Source: Neisseriaceae bacterium (GTDB lineage Bacteria; Pseudomonadota; Gammaproteobacteria; Burkholderiales; Neisseriaceae). Taken from it: a stretch of DNA of 8,330 bases. A program made the translations under genes and the position numbers. The notes beneath the pieces are model-generated. The model was not told where the DNA came from, made no database searches, and worked only from the letters and a program-made list of their open reading frames with translations. Of this stretch, positions 8,187 through 8,330 are shown piece after piece (the first letter of the stretch is position 1; every line of letters starts with the position of its first letter). The DNA is taken from NCBI GenBank assembly GCA_017989485.1, contig JAGNPU010000062.1:1-8330 (forward strand), given 5' to 3'.

Positions 8187-8330
8187 AGTTTCATGTCACG
8201 ACCATGGGCCGTTGTATGGTGTTGTGGGCGATGTGGCCATAGATGGCGGGTGAGCATAAGGGCGAGGTGCAATATATAGGCGCGACTGGGGCCACATGGG
8301 GTAAAATAAAAGGGGTGAAACTTGCTATAC

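Larger units (their letters stand above)
7990..8330. other. Thiolase leader and upstream region, no gene supported
   Basis: I see no convincing gene in these 341 bases on either strand. Two hairpins lie in what would be the thiolase leader. One is GCGCACCC/GGGTGgCGC around a TAA loop with one bulged base (8068-8087). The other is CCAGC/GCTGG around TTG (8116-8128). Neither has a T-run. At the right edge the plus strand reads TAAAATAAAAGGGGTG, which may belong to the leader of a plus-strand gene beyond the window, but no start can be assigned. Confidence 0.5.

Overview
The window looks like part of a betaproteobacterial chromosome, probably close to the Neisseriaceae. The reasons are an OmpA-type C-terminus, a ComEC DNA-uptake channel, an EmrA-type efflux adaptor, a zinc-independent HemB and a biosynthetic-type thiolase, all in moderately GC-rich DNA with tight intergenic spacing. 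I can support the family assignments. The genus is a guess, and I saw no convincing Neisseria-type DNA uptake sequence.

Layout, left to right. Plus strand: the last 24 codons of an OmpA-family protein (2-76) and its terminator (98-124), comEC (179-2452), an extremely AT-rich 137-bp gap carrying a 22-bp imperfect palindrome and a promoter-like pair, then emrA (2590-3867) and an EmrB-like 14-helix MFS gene (3871-5415) separated by 3 bp. A 182-bp gap with hairpins and then a self-complementary bidirectional terminator (5598-5625) separate this from two minus-strand genes. These are hemB (5642-6649) and an acetyl-CoA C-acetyltransferase gene (6808-7989), with a clear minus-strand terminator between them (6758-6787). 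The last 341 bp (7990-8330) are the thiolase leader and upstream region, with no gene I can support.

Functionally these are mostly separate units. ComEC is the inner-membrane channel for transforming DNA. EmrA and its MFS partner form the inner-membrane and periplasmic parts of a drug or fatty-acid type efflux pump, and no TolC-like outer-membrane component is present here. HemB makes porphobilinogen for heme. The thiolase joins two acetyl-CoA molecules, for polyhydroxybutyrate or related metabolism, or works in reverse.

I found no mobile element, CRISPR array, tRNA or rRNA, and no clear sign of an undescribed system. The observations most worth a second look are the AT-rich palindromic control region before emrA, the unusual sequence of the EmrB-like partner, and the paired GGCC-centred repeats in the hemB leader.
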